From Dehalococcoidia bacterium UBA7891 (GTDB lineage: Bacteria; Chloroflexota; Dehalococcoidia; Lucifugimonadales; UBA826), in the NCBI GenBank assembly GCA_002500485.1, contig DLRJ01000045.1:1-15952 (forward strand): DNA of 15,952 nucleotides, in the 5' to 3' direction. Under the pieces are notes generated by a model. The model saw nothing but the letters and a program-made list of their open reading frames with translations. It made no database searches and was not told where the DNA came from. The position numbers were made by a program, and so were the translations under genes. This document shows positions 7,626-14,974 of the stretch, one piece after another (position 1 is the stretch's first letter; each line of letters starts with the position of its first letter).

Positions 7626-8579
7626 CTAGTCATACTCAACTCTGGGATCTAATACTTTGTAGGAAAGATCAATTAAAAGTATCCATATCATCATGAAAAT
7701 TCCAATGGATAGGACTAATCCTAGGACCATTCCAGGATCGCGAGCAATGACCGAATCCACCATCAGAAGGCCAATACCGGGTAAGTTAAATACCGTTTCA
7801 AGAACTACCGCCCCATCAATCAACGTGGCAAATAACATCCCTAACATAGTGACCACAGGAAGCAGGGCATTTCTAAGAGCGTGCCCAAGGATTACTGATC
7901 TCGGTTGCAAACCTTTCGCCCATGCAGTTCTCACATAATCTTCTGACAGTACTTCTAGCATCATAGACCTGACCATACGACTTATCACTGCTGCAGATCG
8001 AAAGCCAAGTATCAACGATGGGAAAAGATATCTCTGGAATGCATCTATGGGGTTATCAAAGATACTCGAATGAATTACAGGGGGCATCCAGCCCACTATT
8101 CTTGATAATACTAAGAGAATTATTATCCCTAGCCAGAAAGCCGGCACGGCCATTCCTGCAGCGCTGATAGTTCGGACTGACTGGTCAAACCAACTCCCCC
8201 TGAAAAGAGCAGAGAATATTCCAGCGGGCAATGCAAGTACAATAGCAATTACTACTCCAAATATGGCCAAAGTAACCGTAGTTTCAATTTTCGGCTTTAT
8301 GACTTCCCACACCGGCTTACTGAAGTAATAGGAATATCCCAAATCTCCTGTAGCAGTCTGGACTAACCATTTTCCATATTGAACAATAAGTGGTTCGTTC
8401 AGTCCCAAATCTTCCCTGAATTTCTCCAATGTTTTCGGGTCAACTGCGTTTTCTTCTCCGGCAAGTAGAGCCGATGCGACATCCCCGGGTATCGATTGCA
8501 CCATGAAAAACAAAATGGTGCCGAGCAAAATTAAGGTAGGAGGTAATAGGAGCAGCCTTCTGAGTATGTATTGACGCAT
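7626..8579 (-). CDS. ABC transporter permease, OppB/DppB type
   Basis: 317 aa beginning MRQYILRRLLLLPPTL, the usual N-terminal helix of this family, with about six membrane segments in total. The periplasmic FREDLGLNEPLIVQYGKWL element (54-72) and GDLGYSYYFSKPV (78-90) are typical. The EAA loop is at 214-242 (DYVRTAWAKGLQPRSVI...LLPV), followed by ETVFNLPGIG (261-270), a strong OppB/DppB signature. The C-terminus is DPRVEYD. A GAGGAT ribosome site sits close to the ATG. It pairs with the OppC-type permease immediately downstream and with the binding protein encoded 160 bp upstream. No ATPase genes of the OppD/OppF type occur in the window, so the importer must borrow or encode its ATPases elsewhere. 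Confidence 0.95.
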   Translation of the reverse strand: MRQYILRRLLLLPPTLILLGTILFFMVQSIPGDVASALLAGEENAVDPKTLEKFREDLGLNEPLIVQYGKWLVQTATGDLGYSYYFSKPVWEVIKPKIETTVTLAIFGVVIAIVLALPAGIFSALFRGSWFDQSVRTISAAGMAVPAFWLGIIILLVLSRIVGWMPPVIHSSIFDNPIDAFQRYLFPSLILGFRSAAVISRMVRSMMLEVLSEDYVRTAWAKGLQPRSVILGHALRNALLPVVTMLGMLFATLIDGAVVLETVFNLPGIGLLMVDSVIARDPGMVLGLVLSIGIFMMIWILLIDLSYKVLDPRVEYD

Positions 8580-8663
8580 ATCCTCTACCTAAAGACGGAA
8601 CGTTAGTGCTTGTTACATTACCAAGGATTGTCTAGACCTCAGTATCTACTTAGTTAAATGAAA

Positions 8664-8718
8664 CCTCAATCCTTTGTCTGATTCCTCCACTTAAGGAGTA
8701 CCAGTCTCGGAATTGAGG
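8664..8718 (-). terminator. intra-operon hairpin between the binding protein and permease genes
   Basis: CCTCAATCC (8664-8672) pairs with GGAATTGAGG (8709-8718) with one bulged A, and a second stem CTCC-6-GGAG lies in the loop. On the transcript this stem lies downstream of the binding protein stop and upstream of OppB. Only a short, interrupted T stretch follows, so I read it as a partial terminator or 3' end-protecting stem rather than a full stop. Such elements commonly leave more binding protein than permease. The rest of the 8580-8739 gap shows nothing else clear. Confidence 0.45.
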
Positions 8719-8739
8719 TCCTTATTTATTTCGGATAGA

Positions 8740-10548
8740 TTATCTATCTAGCCAAGCATCCACAAATCTAGATTGAATGAATTTAGCAGTTGCGATGGCA
8801 TCGATGTTTCTTACGTAGTCCTGCTTGACCTGGAATTCATCAGGCCTTCTAACAGGAACTTTAGGCATCCACTCTTCCCACATTATTGTGTCCATTTGGG
8901 CTGTAAGTGCCTTTTCTTCCTCAGAACCCAGCGTAGCCATATCTAGTTGATCTAGAAGTTCTGACCATTTGGCTGGTGGCGTTGCTTGGTAGAGTTCAAA
9001 ACCAGCACCTGGTCGGTATACCTGGTTGATTATTTCAACAGGGCTCTTGCTAGCCACGGCTTGTCCAAAGAAGAACAGGGTTGTGTCACCAGCATATGCT
9101 TTCTCTCGTGCAGAGGTAACTTCACTAGTGACTATTTTCACATCAACGCCTAGTTCTTTCATCTGCTGTTGCACAATCGTGGCAATAGGATCATCAGGAT
9201 TGTCTGAGTCGAACTCAACCTCTGTCAAACCCTTTGCTTTGAAAATAGCCATAGATTCGGCCTCATTGGCTTCTCTTTGAGCTGGGTCAACGCATTTTAG
9301 ACCCGCAACATTTTCGAAGTTAGGGTCTGCTGTTCCAAAGAAGCTGATTTGCCGAAATTCCATCGGTACGACACCAGGCGTGCTGGATAATTCCGCGATC
9401 GCGTGTGTGTTAAGTCCACATGCGAACGCCTTTCTCAATTCCAAGTCATCAAACGGTGCCTTCGTGGTATTCATGGAAATTCCCTGGAAACCTGGGCTAT
9501 CCCACCTAGTTATGATTATGGATGGCCTCTTATTCTTAATCGGGAAGGATTTGGAAGGCGTCAACGATGTGTAGTAGTCAATTTGACCTGTTGCAAGCGC
9601 CGCTGCTGAAAGATCATTATTGGCGAAAGCTATTCCAGTGATTCCATCCAAGTATGGGAACGGGCTACCGTCCGGTGCGTCTTGGAAGTAGTCAGGATTT
9701 GCCACTGACACTATGTTGTTTCCTTCAGAAAAACTGTCTACTTTGAACGGTCCTGTCCCGATAACTTGCTCTCCAGAACTTAAAACCCCTCCGGTTTCCG
9801 AAAGTACATGTTCTGGATGGATTATGTGCCATGCGTCAGCCATAGCGGGAAGTATCCGACTTGTTGGCTTTGTGTGAGTTATTTTGAGTGTATTGTCACC
9901 AACTTTTTCCATACTATCTACAAGAAGTAGGCCTGCTACTCTAGGTTGTGCTACACCTTCAGGTGGGTTTTGCCATCTATTAATGGTGTATATGACATCG
10001 TCCACGCTGAAGTCTTCACCATCGTGCCATTTGACACCTTCATTAAAAACAAACGTCGATCCCATAAGATCATCAGTCAAAGTCCACTCTTTAGCCAAGT
10101 CAGGAGTTACAGTTAGTCCATCTCGAGGAGAAAACTGAAGTACACCGCTGTAGTGGCGGTTGAGTCCCTGGGTCGATGACCAGTGAGATCGGGTTGTCAT
10201 ATCCCATCTCTGGAACCATTTCTGAGTGTTAATCTTCATCACACCACCACGCTTACCACCTTCGAACTCGGTGACAGTTTTAGCGACGGTTTGTTTGGGT
10301 TTAGCAGAGACCTTTTTGGCGGTTTCTACTTCAGCAGAGGGAGCTGCTGCCGCTGCCGCTGCCGCGGCTGCCGCTGGCTGGGCGGGAGCTGCTGGGACAT
10401 ATCCTGAACTGCTACCTGCTTGTGCAGGAGCTGCTGCTGCTGGTGCTGCAGGTGCTGCACCCGAATCAGAGGAACTACATCCTACTAGTGCCATGACCAT
10501 TACGGCTACGACACCAAAGCTTACTAGTGTGCCAACTCTTAATTTCAT
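8740..10548 (-). CDS. ABC transporter substrate-binding lipoprotein, SBP_bac_5 (oligopeptide/dipeptide) family
   Basis: 602 aa. The signal peptide ends in the lipobox LVG-Cys24, so the protein should be lipid-anchored outside the cytoplasmic membrane. Residues 25-95 are a low-complexity linker of Ala, Pro and Ser, including eleven consecutive Ala before Pro70. The mature binding domain begins about residue 98 with GGKRGGVMKIN. The family signature is clear at about 166-192 (FVFNEGVKWHDGEDFSVDDV...), followed by GTGPF and a late VDVKIV segment. GGGAGG lies six bases before the ATG. It follows sulfatase C by 51 bp and precedes the two permeases, so it is the receptor of that importer. The family binds peptides, glycosides and other organic ligands; the surrounding sulfatases suggest a sulfated ligand, which is inference. 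Confidence 0.95.
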   Translation of the reverse strand: MKLRVGTLVSFGVVAVMVMALVGCSSSDSGAAPAAPAAAAPAQAGSSSGYVPAAPAQPAAAAAAAAAAAPSAEVETAKKVSAKPKQTVAKTVTEFEGGKRGGVMKINTQKWFQRWDMTTRSHWSSTQGLNRHYSGVLQFSPRDGLTVTPDLAKEWTLTDDLMGSTFVFNEGVKWHDGEDFSVDDVIYTINRWQNPPEGVAQPRVAGLLLVDSMEKVGDNTLKITHTKPTSRILPAMADAWHIIHPEHVLSETGGVLSSGEQVIGTGPFKVDSFSEGNNIVSVANPDYFQDAPDGSPFPYLDGITGIAFANNDLSAAALATGQIDYYTSLTPSKSFPIKNKRPSIIITRWDSPGFQGISMNTTKAPFDDLELRKAFACGLNTHAIAELSSTPGVVPMEFRQISFFGTADPNFENVAGLKCVDPAQREANEAESMAIFKAKGLTEVEFDSDNPDDPIATIVQQQMKELGVDVKIVTSEVTSAREKAYAGDTTLFFFGQAVASKSPVEIINQVYRPGAGFELYQATPPAKWSELLDQLDMATLGSEEEKALTAQMDTIMWEEWMPKVPVRRPDEFQVKQDYVRNIDAIATAKFIQSRFVDAWLDR

Positions 10549-10599
10549 TGAATCCTCCCTTTGAAAGGTCCTTTAGGTGTTAATATCATTTCCTTGAAG

Positions 10600-12123
10600 C
10601 TAGAGCGGAGCTTTATCATTAGTTTTGTATTGCCACGCTCTTATTTTTGTGCTTAGCAGTCTCACTACATCTTGCTTGTCAGGACTATCAATTAAATTAT
10701 TCAGTTCATTAGGGTCTTCTCTCAAGTTGTAGAGCTCACATTTGTCAGTCGCGCATAGATTCAGTTTCCAGTCCCTGTAAACTATCGTCCTCCACGGTGC
10801 CTGATGCATAGAATTAATGTCAGGAGTGCCAAGTAGACGATCTTCTATCGATCCTATCCCATTCCATTCTACGAACACTTCATTGTTTCGGAGATTTGAC
10901 CCATCTTCTAAGACTTCTGCAACTGATTTACCGTCTAGTCCATCAGGGACATCTACACCTAATAGATCCAAAAGCGTGGGGACCAGGTCAACATGACTAA
11001 AGTTACCGCTGACTACCATCTTGTCAGTGCCTATCTTTGGGGCCCTTATGACCATTGGCACCCTTGCGGATTCTTCGTACATGGAACGTTTTTCGAGCAT
11101 CCCATGATCTCCAGCCATCTCTCCGTGCTCACTGGTGAAAACAATCACTGTATCATCAAGAACGCCTTGTTCTTCGAGAGATTTAACAATCATTCCAACC
11201 ATATCGTCTACTAAAGTTATGTTGGCGAGGTACCTAGCTCTTAATTCCCTCCACCCATATTCGGAACTTATGTCGTTATGACTACCAACAATATTTTTTT
11301 CAACATACCCTCTATATGAACCAGAAGAGCCCTCGAGGAATTGCATGTTGTTCTCTGCTCTAAGCCTGCTTATGAGCGGCGCATTTTCAGGTTTTTTCAA
11401 AAATGCAGGGCCCACAGGCAGTGAAGCGGGGTCATATAAATCATTATAAGGGCCGTTGTAGGGGGAGTGTGGTTCAAATGTACTCACATACAAACAGAAA
11501 GGGCTGTCTTTGTGATGTTCAATAAACTCAACTGCATTTCTTCCAAGGAAATGAGCCATTTGGTCTTCTGGGGGAAGTTCAGATCTTTTCTCACTGCTGA
11601 ATACCTCCCAATTGTCCGGGGCAAGTTGTGTTACCTCCTCTGGCAAATGAGGTCGGTCGCTATGTAGCGTGGAATCTGGGGAATAACCTTTTTCTACCAG
11701 GTAGTTGTGCCAATCGCTTTTGCTTGGCGGTGTACTGAGCCCCACGAACCGAGACACACCATCTTCTGTTGAAATCCAATGCTTGAAACCGTGTTGGGCA
11801 TTCCCGTCATCCCCCAAATGCCATTTGCCAAACCATGCTGTTTCATATTCAGATGGTAAATATTCGGCGATAGTTTTCTGCTCTGCCGGAAGAGGTATTA
11901 CGTTTACAGTAGGTCCTGCGTTATGAGGATGGAGGCCTGTGGTTATTGTTCCTCTGGCAGGGGTACAAACAGGCTGCCCCACATAGGCTCGTTCCATAAC
12001 AAAGGATTCTTCACTAAGTGAATTTAGGTTTGGAGTTTTTATCCAGTCATTACCGTAACAAGCCATAGTGTCGTAACGCTGCTGATCACTGAAAATAAAA
12101 ACTAGGTTTTTATGTTTGCCCAT
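10600..12123 (-). CDS. sulfatase C, type I sulfatase family; first gene of the importer operon
   Basis: 507 aa, no signal peptide, hence predicted cytoplasmic. Motifs: SDQQRYDT with Asp13-Gln14; CTPARGTITTG (53-63) with formylglycine precursor Cys53 and Arg57; GKWHLG (Lys100, His102); EPHSPY (His219); SEHGE (Glu332-His333); GDHGMLEKR with Lys345. All expected catalytic groups are present, with Gln replacing the second metal Asp and Glu-His replacing Asp-Asn, as in sulfatase B. It is closer to sulfatase B than to A, judged by the shared QPVCTPAR, TFEPHSPY and GMLEKRSM blocks. It is the promoter-proximal gene of the minus-strand cluster, preceded by a recognisable promoter and followed 51 bp later by the binding protein. 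Its ribosome site (GGAG, about 13 bases before ATG) is distant. The maturation enzyme is not in the window. Confidence 0.95.
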   Translation of the reverse strand: MGKHKNLVFIFSDQQRYDTMACYGNDWIKTPNLNSLSEESFVMERAYVGQPVCTPARGTITTGLHPHNAGPTVNVIPLPAEQKTIAEYLPSEYETAWFGKWHLGDDGNAQHGFKHWISTEDGVSRFVGLSTPPSKSDWHNYLVEKGYSPDSTLHSDRPHLPEEVTQLAPDNWEVFSSEKRSELPPEDQMAHFLGRNAVEFIEHHKDSPFCLYVSTFEPHSPYNGPYNDLYDPASLPVGPAFLKKPENAPLISRLRAENNMQFLEGSSGSYRGYVEKNIVGSHNDISSEYGWRELRARYLANITLVDDMVGMIVKSLEEQGVLDDTVIVFTSEHGEMAGDHGMLEKRSMYEESARVPMVIRAPKIGTDKMVVSGNFSHVDLVPTLLDLLGVDVPDGLDGKSVAEVLEDGSNLRNNEVFVEWNGIGSIEDRLLGTPDINSMHQAPWRTIVYRDWKLNLCATDKCELYNLREDPNELNNLIDSPDKQDVVRLLSTKIRAWQYKTNDKAPL

Positions 12124-12182
12124 AGTGAATTTCTATCTCCGGTTTTGTTAGGTAACACAACTATTAAAAGGCAGGAAATGAG

Positions 12183-12210
12183 GGTATAGCTTCCTTTCTT
12201 GTGATGTCAA
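12183..12210 (-). promoter_or_regulatory. predicted sigma70-type promoter of the sulfatase-importer operon
   Basis: On the minus strand there is a perfect -35 hexamer TTGACA (12205-12210), a 16-bp spacer, then TATACC (12183-12188), which matches TATAAT at four of six bases. The transcript would start near 12176 and carry a leader of about 50 nt before sulfatase C. The weak -10 suggests that an activator or regulated use is possible. Confidence 0.5.
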
Positions 12211-12290
12211 CGATATAGGCTAATTTATCAAGAAATAATAATTACATTTTTTGATATAGAAAATAGAATGAGTTGATACCGGGTTCTTTA

Positions 12291-12321
12291 GTGAAAGGTG
12301 TTTACATAGTAAATATTTCAC
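12291..12321. promoter_or_regulatory. 31-bp composite dyad, candidate operator
   Basis: Two nested inverted repeats share one centre: outer arms GTGAAA (12291-12296) and TTTCAC (12316-12321), inner arms TTTAC (12301-12305) and GTAAA (12309-12313) around ATA. The outer arms are not quite equidistant from the centre (4 against 2 bases). It lies about 80 bp upstream of the leftward -35 box and 110 bp upstream of the Ldh2-type start. Transcription-factor binding is inferred from symmetry and position. Confidence 0.4.
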
Positions 12322-12431
12322 GATTGGGAACTTATTAAAAAGTGTGCTATTTACAAAAAATCGTAGTACTGTTCGAGATTATATTTATAGGGGAGGGGCT
12401 GCTTACTAATCCATAAAATCAGGAGTTTACT

Positions 12432-13508
12432 GTGCTTGAAAGATTTCATGTACCGGAAGATATAGCTGTACGAGTGCAACAAGAAGATATGAGGGCTGCT
12501 GTAGAAGATATTTTTGTAAAAATGAGGATGCCAGCTAGAGATGCTGCTCTAGCAGCAGATGTGTTGATGTACGCAGACATAAGAGGTGTGGAGTCGCATG
12601 GGGTAAGCAACATGATGAAGAGTTATGTCGCAGGTTTCCAGGAAGGCCGTATCAATCCTACTCCAGACTGGAAGATAGTTAGGGAAGCTTTAGCGGTTTG
12701 TACAATCGATAGTGATCAAGGCCATGGTCTTATAGTAGGGCCGGCTGCCATGAATATGGCAATCGAAAGGGCAGAGAAATATGGTATTGGCTCTGTGTCT
12801 GTGAACAATGGCGCTCACTTTGGGGCGGCTGGATATCACGCCATGATGGCACTCGAACACAATATGATTGGAATAGCAATGACTACTGGTGGGGTTTCAG
12901 TATTGCCTACCAATGGGTCTGAGAGGTTAGTCGGATTAAACCCTTTGGCAATTGCAGCCCCTACCCGGTTGGAGGCCCCCTTTATTTTTGATGCTTCAAT
13001 GAGTTCCGTTGCAGGTAATAAAATCACCCTCGCTAAAAGATTAGGAGTGGATGCACTTCCTGGATGGGTTGCGGATTCCGACGGTTCACCAATAATGGAT
13101 GAAAGACAAGTGCCGGAGGACTTTAAGATACTCCCACTGGGTGGGACACGTGAATTGGGATCCCATAAGGGATACAGCCTTGCTGTGATGATAGAAATAC
13201 TTTCAGCAGTTTTATCTGGTGGTGGTGCCGGACCAAATAGAAAAGCCGGGGCATCTCACCATTTTCTTGCTTACAAGATTGACGCATTTGTCGATGTGGA
13301 TATGTTTAAAGATGATTTGGATCAATATATGAAAACTCTCAGAGAATCTGCACCAGCTCCAGGGCATGATAACGTCACATATGCAGGTCTACCTGAGCAT
13401 GAAGAAGAGAAGGAAAGACTGGAAAACGGTATACCTTACCATCCTGAGGTGATTGAGTGGTTCACTGATATTGCAGCAGAATTACAATTACCTAACAGGT
13501 TCAATTAA
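12432..13508 (+). CDS. Ldh2/malate dehydrogenase-family NAD(P)-dependent 2-hydroxyacid oxidoreductase
   Basis: 358 aa, full length for the Ldh2 (malate/L-lactate dehydrogenase 2) family, which is unrelated to Rossmann-fold lactate dehydrogenases. The N-terminal block DIRGVESHGVSNM (49-61) holds the conserved SHG with His56, and NNGAHFGAAGYHAM (125-138) holds a second conserved His129. The later GSHKGYSLAVMIEILSAVLSG block is also typical. The start is GTG, supported by AGGAG six bases upstream; no ATG start fits. Family members oxidise or reduce 2-hydroxy/2-keto acids such as malate, ureidoglycolate, 2,3-diketogulonate and sulfolactate. The exact substrate cannot be assigned. The gene is divergent from the sulfatase operon and ends in a four-base tail-to-tail overlap with the next gene. 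Confidence 0.92.
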   Translation: MLERFHVPEDIAVRVQQEDMRAAVEDIFVKMRMPARDAALAADVLMYADIRGVESHGVSNMMKSYVAGFQEGRINPTPDWKIVREALAVCTIDSDQGHGLIVGPAAMNMAIERAEKYGIGSVSVNNGAHFGAAGYHAMMALEHNMIGIAMTTGGVSVLPTNGSERLVGLNPLAIAAPTRLEAPFIFDASMSSVAGNKITLAKRLGVDALPGWVADSDGSPIMDERQVPEDFKILPLGGTRELGSHKGYSLAVMIEILSAVLSGGGAGPNRKAGASHHFLAYKIDAFVDVDMFKDDLDQYMKTLRESAPAPGHDNVTYAGLPEHEEEKERLENGIPYHPEVIEWFTDIAAELQLPNRFN

Positions 13509-13999
13509 CTCGCTTTTTGACCGTTTTTTTGCAATCTGTTTTTTATGCTTCCATAGAGATACAAACTTGCAGGTATGGCGAATGCAATTGCAGAAAGGAA
13601 TGCGATTGCATTGCTGTAAAGAAGAGCTGTGGTGATGAAAATAATCATAGTCATTAAAGCGGCTGCAGATAAAAGGATCAGTGTTTTGAGATTTTTAATT
13701 TTAGTGAGACTTTGGCCGAAAGGTTCGTACTCATCTAACACTATCTGAATAACCCTATTAGTTAGTCGCTTTCGACTTGATGTGGCTGCACTTGCTACTT
13801 CAAATTCCAAAGAAATTTCTCTTAGCCTGTACTCTTCCAGTCCTCCCAATAAGTAAGCGATTTCAGATTTCGTAAGGCATGCGGCTGCCAGTTTGATGAT
13901 TTTGTCATCAGTAGTTCCGATGTCGGAAAGATGTTGGATATTTAAAGCTTTCTGCAATTCAGTGGAGTTGAATCTAGAAATAAAATCTTCTAATGTCAT
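13505..13999 (-). CDS. small protein with a C-terminal two-helix membrane hairpin, unknown function
   Basis: 164 aa; I recognise no family. Residues 1-100 are soluble and mostly helical, with charged stretches (EEYRLREISLEFE, then SSRKRLTNR). Two membrane segments follow at about 104-127 and 130-150 with a very short turn, then a basic tail (KNRLQKNGQK), so both termini probably face the cytoplasm. The layout, a soluble domain then a TM hairpin, occurs in many unrelated membrane-associated proteins, so no role is assigned. The start codon lacks a clear ribosome site. It converges on the Ldh2-type gene: the palindrome TTAA at 13505-13508 supplies the TAA stop of each. It diverges from the SDR gene across 46 bp. 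Confidence 0.7.
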   Translation of the reverse strand: MTLEDFISRFNSTELQKALNIQHLSDIGTTDDKIIKLAAACLTKSEIAYLLGGLEEYRLREISLEFEVASAATSSRKRLTNRVIQIVLDEYEPFGQSLTKIKNLKTLILLSAAALMTMIIFITTALLYSNAIAFLSAIAFAIPASLYLYGSIKNRLQKNGQKAS

Positions 14000-14001
14000 A
14001 A

Positions 14002-14018
14002 TTGCACAAATTTTGCAC
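14002..14018. promoter_or_regulatory. paired TTGCAC direct repeats between divergent genes
   Basis: TTGCAC occurs at 14002-14007 and 14013-14018, eleven bases apart, about one helical turn. The pair fills the centre of the 46-bp gap between the membrane-hairpin gene and the SDR. The spacing suits two same-face contacts by a regulator, but the site is short and may be coincidental. Confidence 0.25.
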
Positions 14019-14045
14019 CGTTAGCTCGAAAAGGCAGGTTACTTT

Positions 14046-14831
14046 ATGTCAACGAATTTAGGTAGATTAAAGGGAAAAGTGGCCATTGTCACTGGTTCAG
14101 GCTCACGTGGCGATGTTGTAGGAAATGGTCAAGCAACAGCAATTTTATTTGCTAAGGAAGGAGCCAAGGTAATGTTGGTTGATTCTAACGGAGAAAACCT
14201 AATTAGAACCCAACAAAAAATCGAATCCACCAAAGGCGAATGTATAACCTATGTCGGCGATGTGACCAAATCAGCGACTTGCCAAGAGGTGGTCGAAAAA
14301 ACCATAAGGGTATTTGGGAGGTTAGATATCCTTCATAACAATGTTGGGATCGGAGGTTCTGGGACTGTTGTTGAGGTATCAGAAGAGGAGTGGGATAAAG
14401 TCATGCAGGTCAATATTAAATCTATGATGTTAATGGGTAAATATAGCGTGCCTGAAATGGTGATGAGAGGAGGTGGGTCCATTATTAATATTTCGTCAAT
14501 ATCAGCGATTAGACCTAGAGGGTTGACTCCCTACACAGTTTCAAAAAGTGGAGTGATTGCTCTTACCAAAGCAATGGCGGTTGATCACGCGGAGGATGGT
14601 GTCAGGGTCAATTGTATTTTGCCTGGGCCAATATATTCGTCAATGACGGCTCCAAACATGACACCAGAAAAAAGACAGACTCGCCAAAACGCCTCTCCCT
14701 TAAAACAGGAAGGAACTCCTTGGGATGTAGGGTGGGCTGCTGTTTATTTGGCTAGTGATGAGTCCAAGTGGGTTACGGGTGTTATGCTCAACGTAGACGG
14801 GGGCGTGACTCTTGGAAGCCCTCCAAGGTAA
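14046..14831 (+). CDS. short-chain dehydrogenase/reductase (SDR), classical type with extended glycine loop
   Basis: 261 aa, normal for a classical SDR. The coenzyme motif at 16-28 is TGSGSRGDVVGNG, several residues longer than the usual TGxxxGxG. Asp46 at the end of strand two (MLVDSN) favours NAD(H). Further signatures: Asp72 in GDVT, NNVG (98-101), catalytic Ser about 150-151 in NISS, and Tyr163-x3-Lys167 (YTVSK). The C-terminus has LPGP and VTGVMLNVDGGV, the usual dimer/tetramer end. The reaction is oxidation or reduction of an alcohol/ketone; substrate unknown. The ribosome site is a modest AGGCAGG. It lies divergent from the membrane-hairpin gene and 185 bp upstream of the GYD gene. Confidence 0.94.
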   Translation: MSTNLGRLKGKVAIVTGSGSRGDVVGNGQATAILFAKEGAKVMLVDSNGENLIRTQQKIESTKGECITYVGDVTKSATCQEVVEKTIRVFGRLDILHNNVGIGGSGTVVEVSEEEWDKVMQVNIKSMMLMGKYSVPEMVMRGGGSIINISSISAIRPRGLTPYTVSKSGVIALTKAMAVDHAEDGVRVNCILPGPIYSSMTAPNMTPEKRQTRQNASPLKQEGTPWDVGWAAVYLASDESKWVTGVMLNVDGGVTLGSPPR

Positions 14832-14912
14832 GTCGGTTTTAGCTAGGTTGAAATTTACCGTAATAAATAGTTTTCGAGTATGTCAACCTAAAAAATGCTA
14901 ATATGAAAACGC

Positions 14913-14954
14913 TTGCTGGGGTGATGTTCCAATTATGACATCGTTAGCCAGCAA
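14913..14954 (+). promoter_or_regulatory. hairpin in the leader of the GYD gene
   Basis: TTGCTGG (14913-14919) pairs perfectly with CCAGCAA (14948-14954), and inside it GATGT (14923-14927) pairs with ACATC (14938-14942), giving two stems separated by an internal loop. It ends about 60 bases before the GYD start and lacks a trailing T run, so it is probably not a terminator for the SDR. A regulatory leader structure is possible. The short ribosome-like GGAGG at 14962-14966 follows it. Confidence 0.4.
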
Positions 14955-14974
14955 TTAGAGCGGAGGATGCATTT

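Larger units (their letters stand above)
12124..12431. other. 308-bp divergent intergenic region between sulfatase C and the Ldh2-type gene
   Basis: AT-rich, with no ORF that I can support. It holds the predicted leftward promoter of the sulfatase/importer operon (12183-12210), a composite dyad (12291-12321), and the AGGAG ribosome site of the rightward gene at 12421-12425. A rightward promoter is not obvious; TATATT at about 12380 has no matching -35. Because both transcription units start here, one regulator could control them together. Confidence 0.6.

Noticed and set aside
10342..10375. GCN triplet run as a variable microsatellite switch
   Set aside because: Codons are mixed (GCG, GCA, GCC, GCT), so it is an imperfect repeat. 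Length changes in whole codons would not switch the gene off.
10226..10564. 112-codon plus-strand Ala-rich ORF
   Set aside because: It is the mirror of the GCN-repeat linker of the binding protein. The low-complexity GC-rich repeat keeps several frames open.
12390..12398. GGGGAGGGG as a ribosome site for an earlier start of the Ldh2-type gene
   Set aside because: No in-frame start codon lies at a suitable distance. AGGAG followed six bases later by GTG 12432 is better.
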